From the NCBI GenBank assembly GCA_963842975.1, contig CAWJIH010000009.1, positions 496,001 through 560,000 on the forward strand: DNA of 64,000 bases, given 5' to 3'. This document shows, one piece after another, positions 50,826-59,539 of the stretch (positions within the stretch are counted from its first letter, which is position 1; each line of letters opens with the position of its first letter). This DNA is from JACJWR01 sp963842975. Lineage in GTDB: Bacteria; Actinomycetota; Actinomycetes; S36-B12; UBA10799. The notes beneath the pieces are model-generated. The model had not been told where the DNA came from. It made no database searches and saw nothing but the letters and a program-made list of their open reading frames with translations. The translations under genes and the position numbers were made by a program.

Positions 50826-53008
50826 ATGTTTCGGTGGGCGGGGACGCCGTCAGTGGGATCACACGTCGATGGCAAGAACTCGTGGATACCGTCAACGCGG
50901 CCCGGACCGCCTACTACCTCCACGATGCGCCGACGATCTCCGATGCGGAGTACGACGCGCTATTCGCCGAACTGGCAGCGCTGGAGGGTGCACATCCGGA
51001 GTTAGTCACCGGTGATTCGCCGACCCAGACCGTCGGCGGTGAGCGGGCCGAGATGTTTGAGCCGGTGGAGCATCTGGAGCGGATGCTGAGCCTGGACAAC
51101 GTCTTTGACGACGAAGAACTGGCTGGATGGTTTGAGCGGTTGGCCAAAGAACTTGGCGAGGTGCCGCGCCTGGTCTGCGAGTTGAAGATCGATGGGCTCG
51201 CCGTTGATGCGGTCTACCGAAACGGTCGCCTGGTGTCGCTGGCCACTCGCGGTGACGGTCGGGTGGGGGAGGATGTCACCGCCAACGTGGAGTGGATGAC
51301 GTGCGTGCCGCGCGTTTTGCATGCCGATCCGACAGGGCCGCCGGTGCCCGAGGTGCTCGAAGTGCGCGGCGAGGTCTTCTTCACGCTGGCGGATTTTGCG
51401 CAGATCAACGACCACATGCTCGACCTCGGACGAACTCCCTACGCCAACCCGCGCAATGCTGCGGCCGGTACCTTGCGCCAGCGGGTGGATCGCCGAGTGG
51501 ACGATTTGGCTGCCGCCACGGCTGCGGGGAGCACCCGGGTGGCCAGGATCACGACCGAGTTGGAGCGGGCGAAGGACCTGCTGCACCGACTTCGCCTGGT
51601 GGTGCACGGGTTGGGCCGGGCCGACGGATTCGCAGCGGAAACGCTCAGCGGGGCGTACGCGGCGATGGCCAGTTGGGGTCTGCCCACCGCCGACACCACC
51701 AACCTGGTGGAGCATCAGGAAGCCGTGCGCGACTACATCGCCGGGTATGCCGAATCGCGTGTCGGAATCGCCCACGACATCGACGGTGTGGTGATCAAAG
51801 TGGATTCGCTAGCGCTGCAGGGGCGGCTCGGGTCCACCTCTCGGGCACCGCGCTGGGCGATCGCCTACAAGTACCCGCCCGAGGTGGTGCGCACAAAACT
51901 GCTGGACATCCGGGTGAACGTTGGACGCACCGGTCGAGTCACCCCGTTCGGTGTGATGGAACCGGTGAAGGTCTCCGGCACCACGGTGTCCATGGCCACC
52001 CTGCACAACGGCGGCGAGGTCAAGCGCAAGGGGGTGCTGATCGGCGACATGGTGTTTCTGCGCAAGGCCGGGGAGATCATTCCGGAGATTCTGGGACCAG
52101 TGGTGGAACTTCGGGACGGCACCGAACGCGAATTCGTCATGCCCACCCATTGCCCCTCCTGCGGCACTGAACTTCGCCCGGAGAAGGAGGGCGATGCGGA
52201 CATCCGCTGCCTCAATGCGCGCAGTTGCCCATCGCAGCTACAGGAGCGGCTATTCCACATCGGATCTCGATCTGCACTGGACATTGAGGGTTTGGGGTGG
52301 AAGGCCGCCAGCGCTCTGCTCGACGACGGGTTGCTTGATTCTGAGGCCCACCTGTTCGATCTGACCGCTGAGCAACTCATGACGTCGCAGTTCTTCACCG
52401 CCGGTGTCGCCCCCGATGCAGTGCGGCTCTCCGAGAACGCGGTCAAGTTCCTCGCCTCCTTGGAGGCCGCAAAGGAGCGCGAACTGTGGCGGGTGCTCGT
52501 CGCATTGAGCATCCGGCACGTGGGGCCCACTGCGGCGCGGGAGCTGGCGCGGGTGCTGGGATCGATGGCGGCGCTGCGGGCTGCTGATGTGGAGGAGCTC
52601 AGCGCCATCGAAGGTGTCGGCCAGGTGATCGCGCAAGCGCTCGTCGAATGGTTCGAAGTGCCGTGGCACGTCGAGATTGTCGAAGCGTGGGCCGCCGCGG
52701 GGGTGCGGATGGCCGACGAACAGTCCTCGGCGCCGCGTCACCTCGAGGGGGTGTCGGTGGTGGTCACCGGGACTTTGCCGGGATTCACGCGGGATCAGGC
52801 GACTGCGGCATTGCAGGATGCGGGTGCGAAAGTCACCGGATCGGTGTCCAAGCGCACGGGTTTCGTTGTGGTGGGCGACAAGCCGGGGAGCAAATACGAC
52901 AAGGCGCTCGCACTTGGTGTGCCAGTGCTCGATGAAGACGGGCTGCGGGTGTTGCTCGAGTCCGGCGCCGACGCCGCGCGCGAGGTGGCCGAGGTTGCCG
53001 GTCCGTGA
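50822..53008 (+). CDS. ligA: NAD-dependent DNA ligase LigA
   Basis: A 728-residue replicative ligase. Residues 1-65 are domain Ia (YYLHDAPTISDAEYD), the adenylated Lys122 is in CELKIDG, and the nucleotidyltransferase motif IV is AHDIDGVVIKVD. A Cys4 zinc finger (CPSCGTELRP to SCPSQLQ), helix-hairpin-helix repeats and a C-terminal BRCT domain (VVVTGTLPGFTRDQA) complete the standard order. GTG start overlapping the preceding stop. Confidence 0.97.
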   Translation: MNVSVGGDAVSGITRRWQELVDTVNAARTAYYLHDAPTISDAEYDALFAELAALEGAHPELVTGDSPTQTVGGERAEMFEPVEHLERMLSLDNVFDDEELAGWFERLAKELGEVPRLVCELKIDGLAVDAVYRNGRLVSLATRGDGRVGEDVTANVEWMTCVPRVLHADPTGPPVPEVLEVRGEVFFTLADFAQINDHMLDLGRTPYANPRNAAAGTLRQRVDRRVDDLAAATAAGSTRVARITTELERAKDLLHRLRLVVHGLGRADGFAAETLSGAYAAMASWGLPTADTTNLVEHQEAVRDYIAGYAESRVGIAHDIDGVVIKVDSLALQGRLGSTSRAPRWAIAYKYPPEVVRTKLLDIRVNVGRTGRVTPFGVMEPVKVSGTTVSMATLHNGGEVKRKGVLIGDMVFLRKAGEIIPEILGPVVELRDGTEREFVMPTHCPSCGTELRPEKEGDADIRCLNARSCPSQLQERLFHIGSRSALDIEGLGWKAASALLDDGLLDSEAHLFDLTAEQLMTSQFFTAGVAPDAVRLSENAVKFLASLEAAKERELWRVLVALSIRHVGPTAARELARVLGSMAALRAADVEELSAIEGVGQVIAQALVEWFEVPWHVEIVEAWAAAGVRMADEQSSAPRHLEGVSVVVTGTLPGFTRDQATAALQDAGAKVTGSVSKRTGFVVVGDKPGSKYDKALALGVPVLDEDGLRVLLESGADAAREVAEVAGP

Positions 53009-53097
53009 GCGGCCTGGCTGTCGCGACGGATCGGCGCGGACCGAACAGGTGGAGAGGTAATCGCCGGTCGCACAGGCCCCCGCGTAGACTCGCGGCC

Positions 53098-53403
53098 ATG
53101 CCCCACGAACCCCTCACATCCGACGATGTGGCCCACTTGGCCCACCTCGCTCGGATCGAATTGCCGGCCGATTCGCTGCCCCACTACGCGCACCAACTCG
53201 ACGCCATCTTGGACGCCGTGAGCCGGGTGGCCGAGGTCGCCGCCGACGACGTCCCACCGATGTCACACCCGCAGGACATCGCCAACGTGACCAGGGTCGA
53301 TGAGGTCCGTCCAGGGCTCTCCCGGGAGGAGGCGCTATCCGGGGCGCCAGTGGTCGAAGACGATCGCTTCCGCGTGCCGCGCATCTTGGAGGACGCCGAA
53401 TGA
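53098..53403 (+). CDS. gatC: Aspartyl/glutamyl-tRNA amidotransferase subunit C
   Basis: A 101-residue GatC (DVAHLAHLARIELPADSL; VEDDRFRVPRILE) that wraps GatA and stabilises the GatCAB complex. The stop overlaps the gatA start (ATGA). The ATG giving MPHEPLTSDDV is chosen; an upstream frame reaches back into ligA and is not family-like. Confidence 0.94.
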   Translation: MPHEPLTSDDVAHLAHLARIELPADSLPHYAHQLDAILDAVSRVAEVAADDVPPMSHPQDIANVTRVDEVRPGLSREEALSGAPVVEDDRFRVPRILEDAE

Positions 53404-54902
53404 GCAGCGCCGACGAACTCACCCGGCTCAGCGCAGTTGACCTGGCCGCCGCGATGGCCGCCGGCGACACGACGAGTGTGGAGATCACCCAGGCCCATCT
53501 GGAGCGCATCGATTCGGTCGAACCCAAGGTGCACGCCTTCCTGCACGTGGATGCCGACGCTGCGCTGACTGCCGCGGCCGCCATCGATGCTCGGCGAGCA
53601 GCAGGTGAGGACCTCCCGACGCTGGCTGGCGTACCCATCGCGGTGAAGGACGTGCTCGCCACCCGCGGAGTTCCCACAACATGCGGATCGAAAATCCTGG
53701 AAGGTTGGCGTCCCCCTTACGACGCCACCGTGGTGCGCAAGGTGCGCGAAGCCGGGATGGTGATCCTGGGCAAGACGAACATGGACGAGTTCGCTATGGG
53801 GTCGTCCACCGAACACTCCGCCTACGGGCCTACGCGCAACCCGTGGGATCTCAGCCGCATCCCCGGCGGCTCCTCCGGCGGCTCCGCGGCCGCGGTTGCG
53901 GCCTACGAAGCACCGATCTCGATCGGCACCGACACCGGTGGATCCATCCGCCAACCCGCCGCCCTCACTGGCACGGTGGGCGTGAAACCCACCTACGGTG
54001 GGGTGTCGCGATACGGGTTGGTGGCCTTGGCGTCTAGCCTCGACCAGGCCGGACCGTTCGCGCGCACGGTGCTGGATGCAGCCATGCTGCATGAGGCGAT
54101 CGCTGGCCATGACCCGCTCGACTCCACCAGCATCGACGCGCCCGTGCCGGCGCTGGTGGAAGCGGCGCTGTCTGGCGACGTGGCTGGGATGCGCATCGGT
54201 CTGGTGCGGCAACTGCGTGGCGAAGCATTCCAGCCGGGGGTGCAGGCTCGATTCGACGAGGCCGTGGACTTGCTGGCGGGCAAGGGTGCGATCGTCACCG
54301 AAATCGATCTACCCCACGCGGAGTATGCGCTGGCGGCCTACTACCTGATCCTGCCTAGTGAATGTTCGTCGAACCTGGCGAAATTCGACGGCATGAGGTT
54401 TGGCCTCCGAGTTGGCGACGACGGCGAGCGTTCGGCGTCAGAGGTCATGTCGCTGACCCGCGAGCAGGGTTTCGGCCCCGAGGTGAAACGACGGATCATG
54501 CTCGGTACCTATGCGCTCAGCAAGGGCTATTACGACGCGTTCTATGGGCAAGCCCAAAAGGTGCGCACCCTCATCGCGCGGGACTTCGCCGAAGCGTTCG
54601 CCCGAGTCGACGTGGTGCTCACACCTACGGCTCCGACCACGGCCTTCGCCCTCGGCGAGAAACTCGACGACCCGGTGGCCATGTATCTCAACGACATTGC
54701 CACCATCCCCGCCAACCTCGCCGGCATCCCGGGCATGAGCGTGCCGGTGGGATTGGCGGCCGAGGACGGGCTGCCGGTGGGCCTGCAAATCATGGCCCCG
54801 GCGATGGCCGACGACCGCCTCTACCAGGTGGGGGCCGCCGTCGAATCGGCGTTCATCGAACTCTATGGACACAGCACGATCGAGGAGGCCCCGCAACTGT
54901 GA
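53400..54902 (+). CDS. gatA: Glutamyl-tRNA(Gln)/Asp-tRNA(Asn) amidotransferase subunit A
   Basis: A 500-residue amidase-signature glutaminase. The catalytic triad is Lys83 (AVKDVLATRG), cis-Ser158 (PGGSSGGSAAAV) and Ser182 (GTDTGGSIRQP); the spacing between them equals that of Staphylococcus GatA. It frees ammonia from Gln and channels it to GatB. The stop overlaps the gatB GTG start. Confidence 0.96.
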   Translation: MSSADELTRLSAVDLAAAMAAGDTTSVEITQAHLERIDSVEPKVHAFLHVDADAALTAAAAIDARRAAGEDLPTLAGVPIAVKDVLATRGVPTTCGSKILEGWRPPYDATVVRKVREAGMVILGKTNMDEFAMGSSTEHSAYGPTRNPWDLSRIPGGSSGGSAAAVAAYEAPISIGTDTGGSIRQPAALTGTVGVKPTYGGVSRYGLVALASSLDQAGPFARTVLDAAMLHEAIAGHDPLDSTSIDAPVPALVEAALSGDVAGMRIGLVRQLRGEAFQPGVQARFDEAVDLLAGKGAIVTEIDLPHAEYALAAYYLILPSECSSNLAKFDGMRFGLRVGDDGERSASEVMSLTREQGFGPEVKRRIMLGTYALSKGYYDAFYGQAQKVRTLIARDFAEAFARVDVVLTPTAPTTAFALGEKLDDPVAMYLNDIATIPANLAGIPGMSVPVGLAAEDGLPVGLQIMAPAMADDRLYQVGAAVESAFIELYGHSTIEEAPQL

Positions 54903-56438
54903 GCGCCACATCCGCCAAAGCACCCGCCCTGGTCGACTACGACGACGCCGTGGGCCGCTACGAACCCGTGCTCGGCCTGGAAGTCCACGTAGAGTTGAAC
55001 ACCGCTTCCAAGATGTTCTGCAGTTGTTCCACCGCATTCGGTGGCGAGCCGAACACCCATGTGTGCCCCACGTGCCTCGGGCTTCCAGGCTCGCTGCCAG
55101 TGGTCAACCACGACGCGGTCGAATCTGCGATCCGGATGGGGCTCGCGCTGAATTGCGACATCGCGCCCTGGGGACGGTTCGCGCGGAAGAACTACTTCTA
55201 CCCGGACATGCCGAAGGACTACCAGATCAGCCAATACGACGAGCCGCTGTGCATCAACGGCTGGCTGGACGTGACCGTGCCAGGCGTCGACGGTGCCGAA
55301 TCGACGGTGGTGCGCGTCGGCATCGAGCGGGTACACATGGAGGAAGACACCGGCAAACTCACCCACTCCGGTGGCGCTACCGGCCGTATCCACGGCGCGG
55401 ACTATTCGCTGGTGGACTACAACCGGGCCGGGGTGCCGCTGATCGAGATCGTCACCAAACCCGTCACCGGCACCGGTGCTTTGGCCCCTGAGGTGGCAAA
55501 GGCCTACGTGACCGAGTTGCGCGAGCTGATGCGTGGCCTCGGGGTCTCCGATGTGCGGATGGAGCAAGGATCGCTGCGCTGCGACGCGAACCTGTCGATT
55601 GCGCCGGCCGATGCCACCGAGTGGGGCACCCGGACCGAGACGAAGAACGTCAACTCGTTGCGTTCGGTGGAGCGTGCGATTCGCTACGAGATCCGTCGCC
55701 AAGCCGCGGTGCTCGATGCCGGCGGCACGATCACACTGGAAACCCGCCACTTTCACGAAGACGATGGCACCACCACGCCGGGCCGTTCAAAGGAAACCGC
55801 CGAGGACTACCGCTACTTCCCGGACCCCGACCTGGTGCCGGTGGCCCCAGCCGCCGACTACGTGGAAGCGCCTGCGCCACACCCTTCCCGAGCCCCCCGC
55901 GGTGCGCCGCGAACGGCTGCGGGCGGACTGGGGTCTCAGCGAATTCGATATGGCTTCGGTGATCAACGCAGGCGCACTGGACGTGGTGGTGGCCACGATT
56001 GAAGCCGGTGCGGATCATGCTGGTGCCCGCAAATGGTGGCTGGGCGAGCTGGCCCGGGAGGCCAACGAGCGGGGCGTGCCGCTCCAGGAGCTGCCGGTGA
56101 CCCCGGCAGTCGTCGCCGAGGTGGAGGCGATGGTGGCGGCAGGCCGTCTCAACGACAAGCTGGCACGCCAAGTGTTTGCCGGCCTACTGGCCGAGGAGGG
56201 TACCCCGGAGGAGATCATCGCGGCCCGCGGACTGGAAGTGGTCTCCGACGAGGGCGTGCTGGTGACCGCAGTCGATGAGGTGATCGCAGCGAACCCGGAT
56301 GTGGCGCAGAAGATCCGCGACGGCAAGGTGGCGGCCGCTGGTGCACTGATCGGCCAGGTGATGAAGGCGACCAGGGGTAAAGCGGATGCCGCCAGGGTCC
56401 GCGAACTTATTCTGGAGCGGCTCGAACCGACCAGCTGA
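54899..56438 (+). pseudogene. gatB: Amidotransferase subunit B, frameshifted as sequenced
   Basis: About 512 aa when repaired. The first frame has YEPVLGLEVHVELNT, the zinc cysteines in FCSCSTAFGG and CPTCLGLPG, RKNYFYPDMPKDYQISQYD and EDYRYFPDPDLVPVAP. The rest, LRHTLPEPPAVRRERL through the YqeY-like tail domain to ERLEPTS, is in another frame. Removing one C of the pair at 55871-55872 reunites them. GatB activates misacylated tRNA for amidation and is normally essential in organisms using GatCAB, so a sequencing or assembly error is the likely cause. GTG start after GAGGAGG. Confidence 0.93.
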
Positions 56439-56500
56439 TTCGGCTCGGGCCGGCAAGCTGAGACTCGGGCCGGCAAGCCGATTCGGCTCGGGCCGGACGG
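56437..56500. repeat. Short CGGGCCGGCAAG repeats after gatB
   Basis: Three imperfect copies of about 20-23 bp containing ACTCGGGCCGGCAAG or GGCTCGGGCCGG directly after the gatB stop. No coding role seen; they may form hairpins. Confidence 0.6.
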
Positions 56501-56648
56501 GTTCGAAGGGGCGGCTTTGTCCCCTGTTTGTCGCAGCGTCCCGAGGCAATGGCTGGCTGGACCTGGGCAACGTGCAATGCTCGACAGTGAGCAGAGTTAC
56601 GGTGCCGGTTGCTTGCTGCGCACCTCAAAACACAGAGGGGATGCTGCG

Positions 56649-57341
56649 ATGAGAAGTGGTCGGGGTATCAAGGGCTTGGCCCCATACGTCGGCAGTCTGG
56701 CGGCGATTGGACTCATCGCCACTGGGTGCGGCGGATCCAGCGACACGGCCGATGCGAGTAGTTCGCCTTCGGCGGCCAGTACCACCACGGCTCCGACGTC
56801 GTCCCCGGCCGAGCCATCCCAGTCGGTTTCGGCGCCTGAGACGGTCGCCCCGACACCGTCTGCCACCGAGCTGGGGGCCCCGCCCACGAGCGTCCCGCCC
56901 ACCGATCCGTCCGGGCCCGGGAGCAGCGCAGTGCCAGTCGCGGTAGGCGGCTTTCCGGAGGGCACCAGCTACTGGACCTTTGCGGACACCCCCGGTTCGC
57001 CCTATGCCTTCGCCGCCTATGGTGCCCGCTACGGCAATTCGATGTGCTTGATCAAGTTCTACCCCGAATATGTCGTGGAGGTCGGAACCCTCACAGAAAC
57101 CGCCGCAGGCCAGGAATTCGCCATCGCCGCGCGGGAAGAGACCATGCTCAACCCCTACGTCCCGCCCTACACGGCGATCGTCACTGGAGATCCCGCAATC
57201 GCGGTCATCCTCTCGTCTACGTATGGCGACCTTATGTTCAACCGAGTTGACGTGGGGACTGCTGCAAGCACTATCGAAGCTTCAAATCCTGGTGCCGACG
57301 GGTTGGAGGCACTGGCCCGGATCACCGGAGCCTGCGGGTAA
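56649..57341 (+). CDS. Putative secreted lipoprotein
   Basis: A 230-residue protein with a type II signal: short basic start (MRSGRGIKG), hydrophobic stretch, then lipobox-like ATGC so that the Cys at about residue 27 would be lipidated. A Ser/Thr/Pro-rich linker of about 60 residues leads to a C-terminal domain (TSYWTFADTPGSPYAFAAYGARYG) with two cysteines that could pair. I do not recognise the domain. The ATG has GAGGGG upstream. An alternative upstream frame lacks a signal peptide. Confidence 0.75.
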   Translation: MRSGRGIKGLAPYVGSLAAIGLIATGCGGSSDTADASSSPSAASTTTAPTSSPAEPSQSVSAPETVAPTPSATELGAPPTSVPPTDPSGPGSSAVPVAVGGFPEGTSYWTFADTPGSPYAFAAYGARYGNSMCLIKFYPEYVVEVGTLTETAAGQEFAIAAREETMLNPYVPPYTAIVTGDPAIAVILSSTYGDLMFNRVDVGTAASTIEASNPGADGLEALARITGACG

Positions 57342-57372
57342 CGGCAGGCCCCGGCGACCCGAATAGTCCGGA

Positions 57373-58056
57373 TCAGTTCCGTCGGGCGCGGGCGATGAAG
57401 ACCGCCGCGACCGCGATCACTGCTACCAATCCGCCGACTGCGATCAGTGCCGTCGGTACGCCTTCGGAGGCAGTAGAGTCTTGGGATTCCACGTCGGTGG
57501 CGGTGACGAACTCCACGGCAGGATTCTCGGTCGGCGCGGGTTCGGCACCCGGGATGGTGTCGGCGCATCCGGTTTGCGGGTAGTCCAGGATTCCGCACAC
57601 GAGCCCGTCTTCGACTCGGGTGGGTGCCACTGCCTGCACTACTTGCAGGGCATTGGCATCCGCGGGAACCGTGGCGCACTTCGCTTCGGGCGCCGGTGGA
57701 GTGGAGCCTTCCGGGGCGTCGGCCTCGGTTCCCGTGTCGAGGACCACCACAACGTTCTTCTGTCCTTCGGGAGCCTGTCCATCGCCGCAGATTTCGCTGA
57801 AGGTGCCCTCCCATCGGGGTGGACGATTCGACGAAACCTCAATGCCGGCGACGCCGTATCGCCAACCGGTGACGTCGCCATCGGCCGGGACCACATCACC
57901 GGGACCAGTCTCGGCCATCACCCAACTGCCGTTGTCGGAGGTCCAGAACGACCAGTAGCGGTAGAGATCGGCGTGTGCCGGCGAGGCTGCCATGAGCATC
58001 AGTGGAACCGCGAGGACTCCGGCGATCAGGGCCAGGAGTTTGCGTTTGTGAGACAT
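57373..58056 (-). CDS. SCO2322-family surface protein under a cobalamin riboswitch
   Basis: A 227-residue exported protein. Signal peptide MSHKRKLLALIAGVLAVPL ending near SPAHA is followed by the SCO2322-family core (DLYRYWSFWTSDNGSW; VVVLDTGTEADAPEGSTPP; CGILDYPQTGC). A Pro/Glu/Thr linker and one C-terminal transmembrane helix (ALIAVGGLVAVIAVAAVF) with ARARRN anchor come last. In Streptomyces the family lies, as I recall, beside an ECF-type vitamin transporter. The riboswitch upstream points to corrinoid-related function, perhaps capture or uptake (inference). Start is the ATG before the signal peptide. Confidence 0.82.
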   Translation of the reverse strand: MSHKRKLLALIAGVLAVPLMLMAASPAHADLYRYWSFWTSDNGSWVMAETGPGDVVPADGDVTGWRYGVAGIEVSSNRPPRWEGTFSEICGDGQAPEGQKNVVVVLDTGTEADAPEGSTPPAPEAKCATVPADANALQVVQAVAPTRVEDGLVCGILDYPQTGCADTIPGAEPAPTENPAVEFVTATDVESQDSTASEGVPTALIAVGGLVAVIAVAAVFIARARRN

Positions 58057-58147
58057 GCGAATACCTTTCGGACGAGTTCCGGCACGTGTGGGTCGGACCC
58101 GGCCGAATCGGCCGACTCCCCATCGTTGCCTCGACAATGGTGGATTC

Positions 58148-58275
58148 ACAACGACCCCAGGTGATCCGACTTCGCGGCTCCGGTGTGGGGCCACGTCACG
58201 GTTGCGGGACAGTGTCGGAGTTGCACCGACTTCCCCTGGCTTACATGGACGTTGGGGTGGCAACGCTGAGTCGAA
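58148..58275 (-). promoter_or_regulatory. Cobalamin riboswitch
   Basis: On the minus strand the leader of the SCO2322-family gene carries the conserved cobalamin-aptamer blocks in order: AGGGGAAGTCGGTGCAA, CTCCGACACTGTCCCGCAACC (consensus GGGAA-n-GGTGnnA-nTCC-n-CCCGC-n-ACTGTGA), then GAAGTCGGATCACCTGGGG (consensus AAGTCAGGAnACCTGCC). A GC-rich inverted repeat around CGGCCGATTCGGCCG between aptamer and start codon (about 58100-58114) may form the expression platform. Binding of B12 would be expected to lower expression of the downstream gene. Aptamer limits are approximate. Confidence 0.87.
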
Positions 58276-58382
58276 GACATACCGCCGCCACGTGGGTATT
58301 GCACCACATCGGGTGATCCCGCAAGTCGGGGGTCGCACAAGCCGCCGTTCAACGTATGCGCTACACATCACAGCCTCGGTCG

Positions 58383-58412
58383 TTCACAGTGGCCAACCGG
58401 CATTGTTAGAAT
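58383..58412 (+). promoter_or_regulatory. Candidate promoter of the ole cluster
   Basis: TTCACA and TAGAAT are separated by 18 bp, a fair match to housekeeping -35/-10 boxes, about 100 bp before oleA. No operator or second riboswitch is seen in between. Confidence 0.4.
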
Positions 58413-58516
58413 CGGGGCGTGTATTCGGACCATGCAATGGGTTTCCGCATACTGCACATTCCTGTGCTCGTCGCTGTGAATACGTTCTCAGCAGGGATCT
58501 ACCCCATGGAGTTCGC

Positions 58517-59539
58517 GTGAGCGGAAACAGCATCTATCGGTCGCACAACAGCGCAGTCCTGTCCGTCACCGCGGTGGACGCGCCCGAGGTTGTTCCCTCG
58601 TCGTACTTCGACGAGCAGTTGGCTGACACGTTGGATCGTCTCGGGCTGCGGCCGGGGATGCTGGAGAACGTCGCTGGAATCAAGCAGCGCAGTTGGTGGC
58701 CGGAAGGCGTCACCTACACCGACGCAGCAGCCGAGGCAGGTCAGGCGGCACTCGATGCAGCCGGGATCTCCCCAGACCAAATCGGGCTGCTGGTGGACAC
58801 CTCGGTGTCCCGGGCCCGACTCGAACCGTCGTCCGCGGTGTCGGTGCACCACAATCTCGGCTTGCCCTCGTCGTGCCTCAACTTCGACCTCTCCAACGCC
58901 TGCCTCGGTTTTGTGAACGCCATGCAGTTGGCGTCGACGATGATTGACACAGGTCAGATCGAATACGCCTTGATCGTGGATGGCGAAGGTAGCCGAGACC
59001 TGCAACTGCGCACCCTTGAGCGGCTGAAGTCCGAAGACGCGACCATCGCCGACGTGATGGCTGATTTCGCCTCGTTCACCTTGGGTTCCGGCGGGGCGGG
59101 CATGGTGATGGGTCGAGCCGACCGCCACCCGGAGGGGCACCGATTCGTCGGCGGCATCGGCCGCGCGGCCACCGAGCACAACCATCTGTGCCAAGGCGAC
59201 ATGAACCGGATGGTCACCGACAGTCGCGGCTTGTTGCTGGCCGGCCTAGACGTCGCCGAAATCGCGATGAAGGAAGCCCGGCAGGACTTCGACTGGGATG
59301 ACATCGACCACTACATCATTCACCAGGTCTCGACCGTCCACTGTGATGCGATGATTCAGCGTCTCGGGCTCGACGCCACCAAGGTCCCGCTGACGTTTCC
59401 CGACCGCGGGAACATCGGCCCGGCCGCTATTCCGATCACGTTGGCACTGCATCAGGCCAACATCGCCAAGGGTGAGCGAGTCATGCTCATGGGCATGGGT
59501 TCAGGGATCAACGCCGCGGCGTTCGAGCTCGTCTGGTGA
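58517..59539 (+). CDS. oleA: OleA, long-chain acyl-CoA head-to-head condensing thiolase
   Basis: A 340-residue FabH-like enzyme that condenses two fatty acyl-CoAs to a beta-keto acid, the first step of long-chain olefin synthesis. Landmarks are Glu103 in SRARLEPS (OleA-specific catalytic base), Cys129 in FDLSNACLGF, His269 in YIIHQVST and Asn299 in PDRGNIGPAA. The fused OleBC and OleD downstream confirm the assignment over ordinary 3-oxoacyl-ACP synthase III. GTG start with GGAG five bases upstream; it overlaps oleBC by GTGA. Confidence 0.93.
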   Translation: MSGNSIYRSHNSAVLSVTAVDAPEVVPSSYFDEQLADTLDRLGLRPGMLENVAGIKQRSWWPEGVTYTDAAAEAGQAALDAAGISPDQIGLLVDTSVSRARLEPSSAVSVHHNLGLPSSCLNFDLSNACLGFVNAMQLASTMIDTGQIEYALIVDGEGSRDLQLRTLERLKSEDATIADVMADFASFTLGSGGAGMVMGRADRHPEGHRFVGGIGRAATEHNHLCQGDMNRMVTDSRGLLLAGLDVAEIAMKEARQDFDWDDIDHYIIHQVSTVHCDAMIQRLGLDATKVPLTFPDRGNIGPAAIPITLALHQANIAKGERVMLMGMGSGINAAAFELVW

